Origin: Orientallactaga sibirica
Taxonomy: Eukaryota > Chordata > Mammalia > Rodentia > Dipodidae
Assembly: GCA_036365145.1 (NCBI GenBank)
Contig: JAEOAD010000048.1
Span: forward strand, 11,356,501 to 11,420,500
DNA: 64,000 nt
Direction of reading: 5' to 3'
Part shown: positions 34,195-44,636 of the stretch, in pieces
How positions within the stretch are numbered: position 1 is the first letter of the stretch
Layout: every line of letters starts with the position of its first letter
Notes under the pieces: model-generated
The model's database searches: none
What the model saw: the letters and a program-made list of their open reading frames with translations, nothing else
Told to the model about the DNA's origin: nothing
Made by a program: the position numbers and the translations under genes

Positions 34195-34275
34195 CTTCTG
34201 TTGCATTCATTCAGTGAGACATCAAACACCTATGATGGGATCAGCAGTATCCCAAGCCGTAGGGACAAATAAGAC
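34195..34275 (+). mobile_element. Possible L2 fragment
   Basis: TTCATTCAGTGAGACATCAA then GATGGGATCAGCAGTATCCC resemble the L2 3' end pattern of attcattcaacaaa and ggcactgttctagg. Short; low certainty. Confidence 0.3.
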
Positions 34276-34282
34276 TAATTAG

Positions 34283-34663
34283 GGGAGTTTGAATGTATGT
34301 CCCCCCATAGACTCAGGTGTTTTATGAAAGCTTGTAACTTCAGTTTCCAGCCACCTGGCTGGAAGAGGTGTCACTGGGGGGTGGGGGGTCCTGGAGACAC
34401 AGCCCTAAGGTGTGTTTGGGGGTGGATATGATTTCCAGCCAAACAGTATTCAGAGAGGTTTTTCTATTTGGAGTCTGGCTGTGCTTGTTTGAGTGCTGTC
34501 TCTTTGGTGGTGTCTCTCTGCTTGGATTTATGAGTGAGAGCCAGTTTCTTGTGCCATTTGATAGAACTTCCTCTGGATCTTAAAGCTTGAAATAAATCCT
34601 TCATCTCCTCAACTGTGCCTGGTTTGTATGTTCACCCCAGCACTGTGGCACTGTCTACAACAG
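34283..34663 (+). mobile_element. Family M medium repeat, second copy
   Basis: GAGTTTGAATGTATGTCCCC start, GGCTGGAAGAGGTGTCACTG, AACTTCCTCTGGATCTTAAA, AATAAATCCTTCATC signal and CTGTCTACAACAG end. It is diverged from the 4.8-kb copy and forms a subgroup with the copy at 50.6 kb, which shares CAGCCACCTGGCTG. Confidence 0.6.
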
Positions 34664-34699
34664 GGAGGACTAGTAGAAGCAAAAATGGAAGCACTAATT

Positions 34700-34905
34700 C
34701 TCCTTTCTTTCCAGGCATGGTGATAAGGGCTTTCTCTATATGCACCAACTCTGATTTCACACGTTATGAGATAAATATTATCTTTTACATTCTAGAGATA
34801 GTGAAACAGAGTAGAGATAATAGGATTAGTAGATAGCAGAATTTGTTTTGCAACTAGTTCTTTCGGATCTTAAAGCTGTCAGCCTTCTATTATTCAACTA
34901 CTTTG
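34700..34905 (+). mobile_element. MIR SINE
   Basis: CCAGGCATGGTGATAAGGGC, GATAAATATTATC, ATTCTAGAGATAGTGAAAC and TAGCAGAATTTGT follow the MIR order (gccaggcactgtgctaag; aggtattattatc; acagatgaggaaactgag). Confidence 0.65.
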
Positions 34906-35560
34906 AGATTAAATTTCTTGATCTCAGAAAGAAAGCATAATATTCTACAATTGCTCTACCTAATTTATGGAATTATTATGAGATTCAAATAAGAAAATAG
35001 ATTTGGAATTTTTTAAAATTAATTTTACTCCAATAATAATGCAAAACATTCCTTAGTATAACATCTGTGAACTGTCTTATGTGGACTAACTCATTCAGTT
35101 TTCAGCATGACATTCTATGCCAGCTCTCAAGGTCATCTTCATGTTTTAGGTGGGGGAAGTGGAATACAAGACATTTGTAGCAGTCTTAGTGACCCCGAGC
35201 CAGGAAGCCTGACGTCAAGGCCATGGTGTAATCTACATTCTGGTGCGTTGTTTCTGAACTTTGTTCTGTGGAATAGTATGGGAATAGGTGAGGCTAGCTC
35301 TCCATGGGGGTATTTGAAGGTACCACTCCTTTCTCTGACCTCATATTTAGCCTTGACTCTGAGGCCACCTTTGATCTCTCTCCATCGTGTAGGCACCAGC
35401 ACCGTGACCCATACTTGTCCAGGAATAAATGACAGGTTTACATAGCTGTACCACAAATCCCTCTCTAGGGAAGTTTCTGTGGTTCATAAGGTATGCATAG
35501 TGCTGAGACCTCTTGAACTTGGAGTACACCCTACCTTTCTATAGGAAGTACTTTGAGTAT
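34906..35560. other. Mostly unannotated; possible MIR remnant at 35020-35230
   Basis: The segment AACTCATTCAGTTTTCAGCA with nearby TTAGGTGGGGGAAGTGGAA could be a decayed MIR. The rest shows nothing. Frames open on both strands at 35107-35456 have no recognised domain. Confidence 0.35.
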
Positions 35561-35580
35561 GTGTTTTCTGTGATTCTTTT

Positions 35581-35804
35581 TAAAAATGTTTTATTTTTAT
35601 TTATTTATTTGAGAGAGGAAAAGAGAGGCAGAGAGAGAAAGAGAGAGAGAGAATCCGTGTGCCAGTGCTTCCAGCTGCAGCAAACGAACTCTAGATTCAT
35701 GTGCCCCCTTGTGCATCTGGCTTACATGGGTCCTGGAGAATTGAACCAAGGTCCTTAGGCTTTGCAGGCAAGCACCTTAATCACTAAGCCATCTCTCCAG
35801 TCCC
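35581..35804 (-). mobile_element. B2-type SINE with 14-bp duplication
   Basis: TGTTTTCTGTGATT (35562-35575) and TGTTTTCTGTAATT (35805-35818) flank a full copy with a TTTATTTATTTATTTG tail and a well-kept head. Confidence 0.94.
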
Positions 35805-35819
35805 TGTTTTCTGTAATTT

Positions 35820-37180
35820 TTGGTGGCCTCAGTGTGGACACGTGTGACTTCCAGGAGCTCTTTCCACTTTTCCTTATCTCTAACTTGTAGAGTCCTTCAA
35901 GTTCAACTGTCTGTCAATTTCTTCAGTTGGACATTTTTGGACTGGTTCTAGATCTGACCTCTTTACATCTCGTGACAAATGTAGCTTTGGTTTCGTGTCT
36001 GTGTATCTGTTTACTCCTCCAGCTGGACTTCTGGTGGGATGTTATGGCCTAGAAGACACCAGGCCATGCTCTTGGCAGCATTCCTGAGTTTGTGGTTGGA
36101 AAATCAAATTCACATGAGCATGTCCAATGTTCTAAACATGGTAAGATGACTGGTTCAATATTGTTGACGTGTCACTTCCTTAAACTGTTTAATATCAAGA
36201 CACTTGGTATGTATAGAATTCTGTAAACTCATGAGTGGTCAGTAGAACGCATTTTGGGGAATTTTAGCAAACAGTATAGGATTGAACTTCTTTGGGTTCT
36301 AATCTCATAGAAAAATGATACCAATACTTCCTCATAATAAGTTCCAGTAACAGATTGTTTTTTAGTTGACCCAGGGTACAAAATACTGCTGTGAACATTC
36401 TAGGCAAATTCTGAATTACTAAAATGTAAAATATTTGATGTTGTGGGAAAGCAAAATATTGTGCTTCTGTAAAGTATAATTTTTACATAATGACATATTT
36501 CATCACCTTTCTGGCTTTATTAAAATGAGAACCTAGTAATTATCCAGTATAGCTCATTTGACAAAGAAGGGGCCCCAGGCTAAGGCACATAGGTAATTCT
36601 ACCTCTGATCTTGTGACTAATTAGAAAAAGAGAGACAGAATACAGGTCTCTGAACCTGCAGCTTTGTGCTCACTGAATGAATAGTTTGATTTCAACTGAA
36701 GCTTGAGTATAAGGGACATTCTCCTATCAATCAAATAGATGTGTATATGGTTTATGTTTAAGATTTCAGCAGGTATAATGGAAACCACATTTTATTCCAC
36801 CTTGCAGATCTTTCTGAAGTTAGTTGTCTGAGGAGATGCATAAAATAGGAGAGAATTTTTTTTCAGATGTTGTAAAATAGCTTCAGGATGCCACTAGCAA
36901 GGAAATTGAGACTTCAATAGCAGAAATGCATTACAATGTGCACCAGTTAATCTCCCATGAAGATGGGTAAAAAGACCTCTGAAAATACTTAAAATCCCAC
37001 ACAGTCTGTTTCATCTGAATATGAAAAAACATTCCTGTAGAATTTCCTATAGAATATATAGGTTTGAATGTGCAAAACTTTCCATCTGCAAATAGAGTTG
37101 TTAGCAGTGCAACAAAAACAGACAGACAGACAATCTAAAAATTCATCACCCCAGATATTTTCTATAAGAGATGAAATAAC
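35820..37180. other. Unannotated sequence; weak MIR-like trace at 36540-36690
   Basis: No exon seen. GACAAAGAAGGGGCCCCAGG followed by GCACATAGG could be a MIR remnant, but this is weak. Confidence 0.35.
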
Positions 37181-37190
37181 TTTATATCAC

Positions 37191-37443
37191 TTTTTTTTTG
37201 GAGAGAGACAGAGACAGAGAGAGAGGGAGACAGATAGAGATGGGCATGACAGCAGCCTCTCAGTTGCTGTGAACGAAATCCACATGTGTGCATCCCCTTG
37301 TGGGCAAGTGCAGCATTGCGCCCTTGCGTCACTTTGCATCTGACTAAATGTGGGACCTGTAGATTGGAACCGCTGGAGATTGGAACCAATGTTCTTAGGC
37401 TTAGGAGGCAGGTGCCTTAACCGCTAAGCCATCTCTCCAGCCC
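37191..37443 (-). mobile_element. B2-type SINE, long form, with duplicated box B block
   Basis: AGATTGGAACC occurs at 37361-37371 and again at 37377-37387, the same tandem duplication as at 14.9 kb. The body has the long-form block GTCACTTTGCATCTGACTAA. It shares its target site with the adjoining B1. Confidence 0.93.
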
Positions 37444-37451
37444 TATATCAC

Positions 37452-37607
37452 TTTTTTTTTGTTTGTTTTTTGAGGTAGGGTTTCACTCTGGCTCAGGATG
37501 ACCTGGAATTCACTATGTAGTCTCAGGATAGCCTCAAACTCGCCACAATCCTCCTACCTCTGCCTACAGAGTGCTGGGATTAAAGGAGAGAGCCACCACA
37601 CCAGGCC
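37452..37607 (-). mobile_element. B1 SINE adjacent to a B2 at the same target
   Basis: Full B1 from GCCTGGTGTGGTGGCTCTCT (minus strand) to its T-rich (plus-strand) tail. TATATCAC lies before the B2, between B2 and B1, and (as TATATCAT) after the B1. Confidence 0.94.
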
Positions 37608-37619
37608 TATATCATATTT

Positions 37620-38440
37620 TTAATAATGCTTTTGCTTTCTTCATTTATATACAAGTAAGTAAAAAGTGTACATTTTTATTATATTTATTCAACCTCAAAT
37701 AAATATATTATTTCCTGAATTCTCTAAAATCTTTTTCTCTATCAGTATGTGATAGGAAGGAAAAACAAAAGAAATCCATTTTAACAATGGAAACCGCCAC
37801 AATTTATGAACGGTGGAGTTGGCAGCCTTTCCAAATATCATGTGGTATTTTTCACTGAGAAAAGTGAAATAATAATCCAAACCAGAAACCTTTTCTTAAA
37901 AACAATGTGAAAGGGATTTGAGTAAATTTATCCAAAGAAAGGGCTTTAATAAAAAGTCTGGTAAGGTCAATGGAAGCAGAATGAATTTTATATATTTTAT
38001 GAATTTTTATATATTTATAATATATTGAGAATAATTCAAAATGGAACTTTTGGAGGTGAAACAAATTCCTAAGGTGTTTAAGAACTTCTGTGCAATTGGC
38101 CAAGACTTCAGATTTAATATTTTAATTAAGCTTTTGCAGGAACAATGTGATACATTTACTGGAAAATACTTTCTTCTCCAGAAGTTTCAGAATTAAATTA
38201 ATTTCTCTAATTAAGGACCTTTAGATAAATGGTCTTAAATTTCTCTGTGTACAGAACTATTGGCTTGCTTACTTAGAGCAGAGCTTGTACAGAGGACGTT
38301 CTGCTGTGGGTTTTCTTTGTAACGTGACAATTCTTTCTTTGTCCTTGGTTCTGTGATTTAGTGCCACAAGTGAGTCCTATAAATGTCACCCCATTTATAT
38401 TTGGAGCTAAGCTGATTGACTATGTTAGGGGGCAGAGAGG
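37620..38440. other. Unannotated AT-rich sequence
   Basis: No exon or repeat recognised. Confidence 0.4.
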
Positions 38441-38556
38441 CATTCCTGTGATCTGAAATTCACTATGTAGACTCAGGGTGGCCTGGAACTCATGGTGATC
38501 CTCCTCCCTCTGCTTCCCATGTGCTGTGATTAAAGGTGTGTGCCACCATGCGGGGC
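38441..38556 (-). mobile_element. B1 SINE, tail-truncated
   Basis: GAAATTCACTATGTAGACTC, GGTGGCCTGGAACTCATGG and GGTGTGTGCCACCATGC are kept. The T-rich tail and about 30 bp next to it are lost. Confidence 0.87.
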
Positions 38557-39545
38557 TTTTCAACTGAAATTCTTATCAAGGTTAAGCAAGTCTCTAGCAT
38601 TGAACATCTGATATCCCAGGAGTTAATAGGATAATGGGATTGAAATACAAATGATGATTCAGCAGCGTATCAACTCACACATTATGGATCATGTATCATT
38701 CAGGGGAATATGGACGTCTGAGGATAAGGAGGGACAAGGACATGCAGGAAGAACCCAAGGGAAAAGGAGGAGGGAAAGGATTTAGCAGGCAGGAGGAGCA
38801 AGGTGGGCCAGCACCCAGGTTGGTGTCCACAGGGTCAGCCTGGCTGGGAGATGAATAGTGAATCCCAAGGAGTCGTATATGTCCCTTAATGACTTTGGCC
38901 TTTATCCCGAGGACAAAGAGAAATCCAGGGCCCAAATTTCCTGTTTTGGAATTAGACTGACAGCAGTGCCGGGTCGGATGAGTCAGGGAAGGGGTACCTG
39001 CAAAGGTTTCAGGAAACAAAGGGCAGCAAGTGTCCTGAGCCGAGCAGCAGTGTGGCATTTCTTGTAACCGAGAGACCACGGGCATGGGAGGCGGTGCAAG
39101 GCCAATGCAAGAACGAGACAACCCGTGCGCACAGCGTGTCCACGAGACCTGGAAATGATCATCGCATCAAAACTAACTTTTCTTGGGGCGACATGTTCTC
39201 TGATCGTGTCCTCAGACAGAAATCTCAAAAACCACAAAGAAGTTAGAGCATCATCGGAAAGGTGCACAGCGGGTGTCAGTGCTCTGACTTCCGGCTTGTG
39301 GAAATCACCGAGGCCAGTGCTGAGAAATACAGCAGCTAACCTGGCAGGTGCCACGAGGTCACCAGAAAGCGCCACGGCCGGCCATCATGCTGCTGGGAGC
39401 CCTCTGCTCCCTCGCGAGAAGGCTGCTTCCTGTGCATCCAGCAGTGTGGCATCCAATCCCTCAAGGCCACTGGGTGGCACTGTGGAACACCACCATTGCA
39501 TTCAGCTATTTCCACAAATTGAAAAATGAACTCAGCTTTCTATCC
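38557..39545. other. Unannotated block, GC- and CpG-richer than its surroundings
   Basis: CpG dinucleotides are frequent at about 39060-39420 (for example ACGGCCGGCC and CTCGCGAGAA), unusual in this CpG-poor window. Frames of 130-141 codons are open on both strands (38696-39121 minus; 39125-39529 plus), none with a known domain. It is not long or dense enough for a typical CpG island by eye. It could be a decayed repeat or a small regulatory region. Confidence 0.4.
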
Positions 39546-39546
39546 T

Positions 39547-39748
39547 AATTTATTTATCTATTTATTTATGAGAGAGAAAGAGGGGAGAGAGAGAGAGAAT
39601 GAGCACGCCATGGCCTTTAGCCACTGCAAACGAACTCCAGATGTGTGCGCCCCCTTGTGCATCAGCCTTACGTGGATCCTGGAGAGTCAACCCGGATCCT
39701 TTGGCTTTTCAGGCAAACGCCTTAACGGCTAAGCCATCTCTCCAGCCC
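39547..39748 (-). mobile_element. B2-type SINE, standard form
   Basis: TTTATTTATCTATTTATTTA tail, GA tract, GCCACTGCAAACGAACTCCA, CTGGAGAGTCAACCCGG box B region, and a full head ending CATCTCTCCAGCCCC. Confidence 0.93.
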
Positions 39749-39941
39749 CTAAGTTTTTTTAAAAAATAAGAAAAGCCACTTACTTCTCAAATTGTTTTCC
39801 CAACTTAGTTACTTCCCACTTGGAATAGCTGGGTTAATAAAAAGCACTAGAAAAGATTTTTTTAAATTAAATCTCTCAGAATATAGCTACTCCAAAAGAA
39901 CTGGTTCTGTAAAACTGGATATTTTAAGAAGCAGAGATAAG

Positions 39942-40113
39942 ACGGGAGAGATGGTTTGTGGTTACAGGCGCTTGTTTACAAAGCCTGTCCAGACTTCACT
40001 TCCCCAGGACTTGTAAGGCCAGATGTCTGGAGTTCATTTGCAGTGGCACGAGGCCCTGGCACTAGCGTTCTCTTCTTCTCCCTCTCTCGAGTGCATGAGT
40101 AAATAATAAATGA
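39942..40113 (+). mobile_element. B2-type SINE with small internal deletion
   Basis: GCCAGATGTCTGGAGTTCAT shows loss of the segment normally between CAGATG and CTGGAG (about 20 bp), which removes the ACAAGGTGGCGC block. The head is decayed at GGTTTGTGGTTACAGGCGC. Confidence 0.85.
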
Positions 40114-40871
40114 AGTAGAGGCATGTCAGTCCTAGTCTCTATTCCTATACCATCACTGGCATAAAAAAACAAATAAGGCAAAATAGCAAGGTTTTATTTT
40201 ATTTTATTTATTTTGCTATTTCCCTTGCTTTCTGTCTTTGTACTTTTGATTTACTGCGTCTTATTTTACTTGCTCCCTAGTCCTGTCAGACAAAGTCCTC
40301 TGATGGTAGGGAATTAGCTTTGGGTCAATGCCCTAGGAACTTACTTTTTTTCTTCCTGTTTTCTTGTTTTCCTAACTTCTAACCATTTATTCTTTCATTG
40401 CTTTCTTTATTCATTCATACATACATACATATAGCATGTAAAGATTTCTTGTTGCATTGCTATTTTTATGAAAAAGACATTCGTGTGGCAGGAAACAGAT
40501 TGCTAAGCTTCCTCCCTTGAGGGGGATATAACGGGACATCTTGTTAAAGTTTTCTTTTTCAGGTTACCTAGTCCCTGTGGATATGCGATGAGACAAAGAC
40601 ACATTTCTCGTATTTTGATTTTGCCTTGTTGTACATGTGTATACATATTTCTCTTCAATGACTTTTGAAGCTTGAACTTGTCTTTGCCAGGGGAAGGTGA
40701 GCTCCTTGGCACCCTACTTCTTGTACTCAGATTTGACTTTCACTATAAAATATACATCTTTCCCTTGACTGTATGTCAAGCCATTTAGAATTCTAAGGCA
40801 TTTACTTCCATCTAATTTTCTCTTTAAAAAACACTACATTCTTTGCCCTTCCATTTTCCTTCTTTTCCTTT
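40114..40871. other. Unannotated sequence
   Basis: T-rich. Includes a short (CATA)n at 40418-40432. No exon recognised. Confidence 0.4.
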
Positions 40872-41098
40872 TAAAAAATATTAAAAATGTTTTATTCTTT
40901 TACTTGAGAAAGAGAGAAGAGAAAGAGAGAGAGAGAGAGAGGGAGAGAAATGGACAAGCCAAGGCCTCCAGCCACTGCAAATGAGCTCAACACATGTGCC
41001 ACCTTGTGTATCTGGCTTACGTGGGTTCTGGGGAATCAAACCTGGGTCCTTTGGCTTTGCAGGCAAAGGCCTTTACCACTGAACCATCCCTCCAGCCC
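40872..41098 (-). mobile_element. B2-type SINE, standard form
   Basis: GA tract at 40905-40948, CCAAGGCCTCCAGCCACTGC, box B region GGGGAATCAAACCTGG, and a head ending CATCCCTCCAGCCCC. A C-rich run follows at 41108-41117. Confidence 0.92.
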
Positions 41099-41754
41099 CT
41101 TTCCCTGCCCCCCCCCTTTTAACTACAGGTTCCATAGAAATACAATGTCTGCCCTAAGGCATCTTATTCTACTTTAAAGAAAGTGTGGATCCCTGCCTAG
41201 AACCCAGCCTCCTCTGTACCAGTCAGAGCAGGTTGACCCTCAGCTTCAGTGGAGCTCAAAGATTCCATGGCGGCTGCCTCTGTATCAGCTGCAGCTGTCA
41301 GTGGGGTGTGGTGTTGACAAGGGACCATTAGTTGCTGTACCCACGACAGCACGCTCTATTTGACCCACCTCCTGAGGGAATATCATTCCAGTTGGGTCCC
41401 TTCCTGAGGCTTCTTTTTGTCTTCAAGGCCCCAGTTCCCATGAGAGGACCATACTCTCTCTACCAGCTCTTACCATTGTGTAAAAGATGTGAAAACTTTC
41501 TGACCAAAGTTTCCAGTGGATCTTTGGAAATATTTAAAGGGTAAGCAAATTTTAGAAAGAGTCTTCTAGCAGCAATGCAAAAGATGGCTTTGGGTAAGAT
41601 TTCTGGAAAAACTCAAAACATGTTGCAGCATTTTATAATGTCACATTTTTTAAAATATTTTTTTATTTATAGCAAAATTGGGAGAAATATAGGATTATGC
41701 AAGGTTTACAAAGGAAAGAGCTTTGAGCTGCTGCTGCTGCTGCTGGATTAGTCG
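41099..41754. other. Unannotated sequence with a short (GCT)n run
   Basis: A (GCT)6 run lies at 41727-41744. The 41200-41540 part is a moderately GC-rich block I cannot name. Confidence 0.4.
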
Positions 41755-42215
41755 GGGCTTACCAGAAGCAATCTGATATATATGCATGTGAGCTTTATTA
41801 TATGTGAGGGCTATATGTATAATATGGTTGGCACGTGTGATTATGGAGGCTCAGAAATTCCATGTTCCGCTGTCTGTAAGCTGGGGACCAAGCAAATCCG
41901 ATGGGGGTAAATTCTGGTCTGAGAACAAGTGCCTGAGACCAAGCGCTCTGATGGTTCAAGTCCAGGTTTGACAGCAAGACAAGGCTAGTGTCCACCCTCC
42001 AGTAGCCAGGCAGAGAGCGAACACTGGCTTTCCTCAGCTTCCGGTCACTGCCAGGTCCTTGGTATGTTGGATGATCCATCCCCACTGAGGGGAGAAATCT
42101 GTTTTATTCTGTCCACCATGATCAAGTGATAATTTCCTCTTGGAAACACTCTCAGACACACTTGCCACATAGAAATAATCTGGGCGGTCATGGCCCAGTC
42201 AAGTTGACACACCCC
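41755..42215 (-). mobile_element. hAT-Charlie/URR-like ancient DNA transposon
   Basis: The minus strand begins GTGTCAACTTGACTGGGCCA, then GTGTGTCTGAGAGTGTTTCC, GTGGGGATGGATCATCCAAC, CTGGCTACTGGAGGGTGGAC, GCTTACAGACAGCGGAACAT and GCCTCCATAATCACACGTG, the order of a widespread mammalian Charlie-type element. The 55.7-kb element shares the GTCAACTTGAC start. Family name not certain. Confidence 0.5.
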
Positions 42216-43168
42216 CGACCAGCTTGGCACCCTTATGCATGTCTAGAAACCATACTAAATTTCCAAATACATCACAGCGTCAGTAATTCACCCTAATGTG
42301 ATACAACTCTACAGTGTACAGCCCGAACGACACTAGGAAGTCAAGTCTGTGAGGAGACGCTTGCTCCTTCCTCGATAGCCTGTAACTTAAGTGCTCAAAT
42401 GCTATGATGCAAAACTCAGTAACATTTAAATACCATGACCGGAAGTCAATTCATCTTATGTTACATTATGAAGGATTGAAAGGAGAGAAAACAAAGATAT
42501 TTGCTTCATGTGTACATATATTACACATGCATGCACATAACATATTCATATTGAATTAAGGAGGAAATGTTATTTCCAGTCCTGTATGCTAATTATACTA
42601 CCATTTCTGGCAACATGGTTATAACTGGTATATTCAGTTAACTTCTTCCACTACCCAGTCTGTGTTTCCTTTACCTTCAGAAAGCCTCCTAGCTGGCCTT
42701 GGATCTTTACCTGGTAAGGTGACTTGACCTTCTTTCCTGAATGTTCTGGACCATCCTGAGTCCTGAATGGATGGTATTAACATTTTCAGTTTACCTTAAT
42801 CACAAAACATCATAATACTAAGACGTGACCAAGAGTTGCTTTTTGTTTGGTTTGGTTTGGTTTGGTTTTTTATCCAGACACATGTGTCTTTCCTCCTCAT
42901 CCATCCACCTGGTTAAGCTTGCTTACTCAGAGACACATGGAGACCAAAGTGGCTGTTTAACATCGTAACTTCCAGTGTGTGAAGTCATTGTTGTGCCTTC
43001 TCATGGAAGCAAATGTGTTTTGATTCTTTTTCTTTTCCTTTAGCAGTAGATCCTGTGTATTGACTTGGAACTTGAATAGACTACGAGGATATCAGTCTTA
43101 CTCATAGAGTTAGGTCATAACTTTTAGTTATGTTGACCAACGAAGGGTTTCAAGTATTCAGTCCTGTT
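42216..43168. other. Unannotated sequence with a short (TTTGG)n run
   Basis: (TTTGG)n at 42843-42866. No exon recognised. Confidence 0.4.
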
Positions 43169-43352
43169 ATCCAGGTCTGACACCCACTTCCGCATGCACT
43201 ACTCGTTCAGTGCTATCCAGGACTGACACCCACTTCCGCATACACTGCTCGTTCAGTGCTATCCAGGTCTGACACCCACTTCCACATGCGCTGCTCGTTC
43301 AGTGTTATCCAGGTCTGACACCCACTTCCGCATGCACTGCTCGTTCAGTGCA
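43169..43352. repeat. 46-bp minisatellite, four tandem copies
   Basis: Copies start at 43169, 43215, 43261 and 43307, each beginning ATCCAGG and containing GACACCCACTTCCRCAT and CTCGTTCAGTG. They differ from each other by only a few substitutions. 46 is not a multiple of three, so they do not encode a repeated peptide. The complement of ACACCCACTTCCGC contains the ETS-type core GCGGAAGTG in three of the four copies. Confidence 0.97.
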
Positions 43353-43412
43353 GCTGGATGACTGATCCATGACCCAGTGATGACTGCGCAGTACCCACTC
43401 TTACCGGAAGTG

Positions 43413-43422
43413 GGCATGAGCT
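43413..43422 (+). promoter_or_regulatory. Consensus ETS/GABPA-like motif beside the minisatellite
   Basis: ACCGGAAGTG is a full ETS-family consensus, about 60 bp after the minisatellite whose units carry the same core on the other strand. Function is inferred. Confidence 0.4.
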
Positions 43423-43960
43423 TCAGGATTGAGAAATGGGTGTCCATTGATGAGCTTCTCTGCAGGGTGATCTAATGAGATATTTGCTGGAAGATTTTCT
43501 TTCCCTGGACTTCAGTATTTTTCTCGTAGCAGTGCCCAGGTTTCTTCAGAACATCTTTCAAATTCTCATCTGGGGCTGTTATTCTCAGATGCACCTGTCA
43601 AAGCTAATATCATCCAAAACTTCACCTCTTTTCTTCCAAAGGGCATCACTATTTCACTTGAAACAGAACACTCTTTATTCTAAAATGTTGGTGTCATTGT
43701 TGATGTCTCGTCTCTTTCCTGTGGTCCAGAACCTCTTGAAATACTGTTCCTATCTTCAAAATATACCTAACAAGTCATCGCGTCTTAATATCTGCACAGC
43801 TGCTGCTCTCTCCTCAATTACCGCAGTTGCCACTGAGCCAACAAGCCATCTTCGTGGTTCTTAGCACACATACCTACCACCTCTCCGGCCATAGGCTAGA
43901 CAATGCCAGGTCACAGCATACTATCGGCTATTAAAGCCGTGGAGTCACTTCTTTTCTTCT
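43423..43960 (-). mobile_element. Ancient mammalian repeat trace (best at about 43620-43860)
   Basis: AACCTCTTGAAATACTGTTC, TCTTCAAAATATACCTAACA and CCGCAGTTGCCACTGAGCC fall in the order of a common mammalian repeat ('ctaccttcaaaatatatccag ... ccaccaccctggtcc'). A 129-codon plus frame across it (43475-43864) is most likely a by-product. Confidence 0.35.
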
Positions 43961-44002
43961 ACCATGGGAGAAGGCACAAATACTTCCTCTGCCTTTGTTG
44001 TT

Positions 44003-44301
44003 TCTTACCGTCTCGTTGCTGGCACAAAGCACCTGACCAAAAGCAGCTGGTGGGAGGAAAGTTTTTATTTTGGTTTACTGTCTCAAGGGGACACTTCATG
44101 GTGGCAGGAGAAAGGTGAAAAACAACAGCCAGAGAGTGAGCTGAACTCTAGTAAGGTATAGCTGGCTATAATATTCCTAAGCCTGCCCCCAACAACACAC
44201 CTCTTCCATCAAGGCTCCACCTTCAGAATTGCCACCACCCTGGGGACTAAGCATTCAGAACACATGCGTTTATGAGGAACACCTGATTCAAACTACCACA
44301 G
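44003..44301 (-). mobile_element. Family M medium repeat, third copy
   Basis: The minus strand reads CTGTGGTAGTTTGAATCAGG, GTTCTGAATGCTTAGTCCCC, TTGTTGGGGGCAGGCTTAGG, CAAAATAAAAACTTTCCTCC and GTGCCAGCAACGAGACGGTA. This is the only minus-strand full copy. Confidence 0.65.
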
Positions 44302-44419
44302 CCTTCCTTACAGGACACACATGGTTAGAACATGTCTGACAATATCTTCTATTCTTTTTTTCTTTTATTCTTTCTCCCTCTCACCCTCTTTCCTTCCTTC
44401 CTTTCTACCCTAATCTTTC

Positions 44420-44628
44420 TTTATTGTAGACAGAGAGAAAAACAGAGAGACAGAGAAATAATTGGCACATCAGGGCCACTGCAATTGCACTCCAGACACT
44501 TGTGCCACCTAGTGGGAATGTGAAACCTTGCTAAAGTGTGTCTGGCTGAACTGGGATCTGGAGAGGCAAACATGAGTCCTTAGGCTTTACAGGCAAGTGC
44601 CTCAACTGCTAAGCCATCTCTCCAGCCC
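44420..44628 (-). mobile_element. B2-type SINE, CTCF-core form, diverged
   Basis: Carries the diagnostic extra block on the minus strand (AAGGTTTCACATTCCCACTA). The GA tract is short and a pyrimidine-rich region (44350-44415) lies beyond its tail. The head ends CATCTCTCCAGCCCC. Confidence 0.88.
44502..44515 (-). promoter_or_regulatory. Perfect CTCF core motif within a SINE
   Basis: The minus strand reads CCACTAGGTGGCAC, fitting CCASYAGRKGGCRS at all positions although the host SINE is diverged. It is in the opposite orientation to the 20.1- and 23.5-kb motifs. Confidence 0.6.
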
Positions 44629-44636
44629 CTTTCTTT

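Noticed and set aside
33727..34206. 159-codon minus-strand frame, the longest in the window
   Set aside because: It reads through a B2 SINE and its flanks; a reading frame built from a SINE is not evidence of a gene.
38696..39529. Frames of 130-141 codons on both strands
   Set aside because: Open on opposite strands over the same bases, which reflects GC content. Kept only as an unexplained block, not a gene.
43169..43352. CRISPR-like array of spaced direct repeats
   Set aside because: The four 46-bp units are contiguous with no unique spacers, and the DNA is vertebrate.
43475..43864. 129-codon plus-strand frame
   Set aside because: It overlaps what looks like an ancient repeat, and leucine/serine content matches T- and C-rich DNA.
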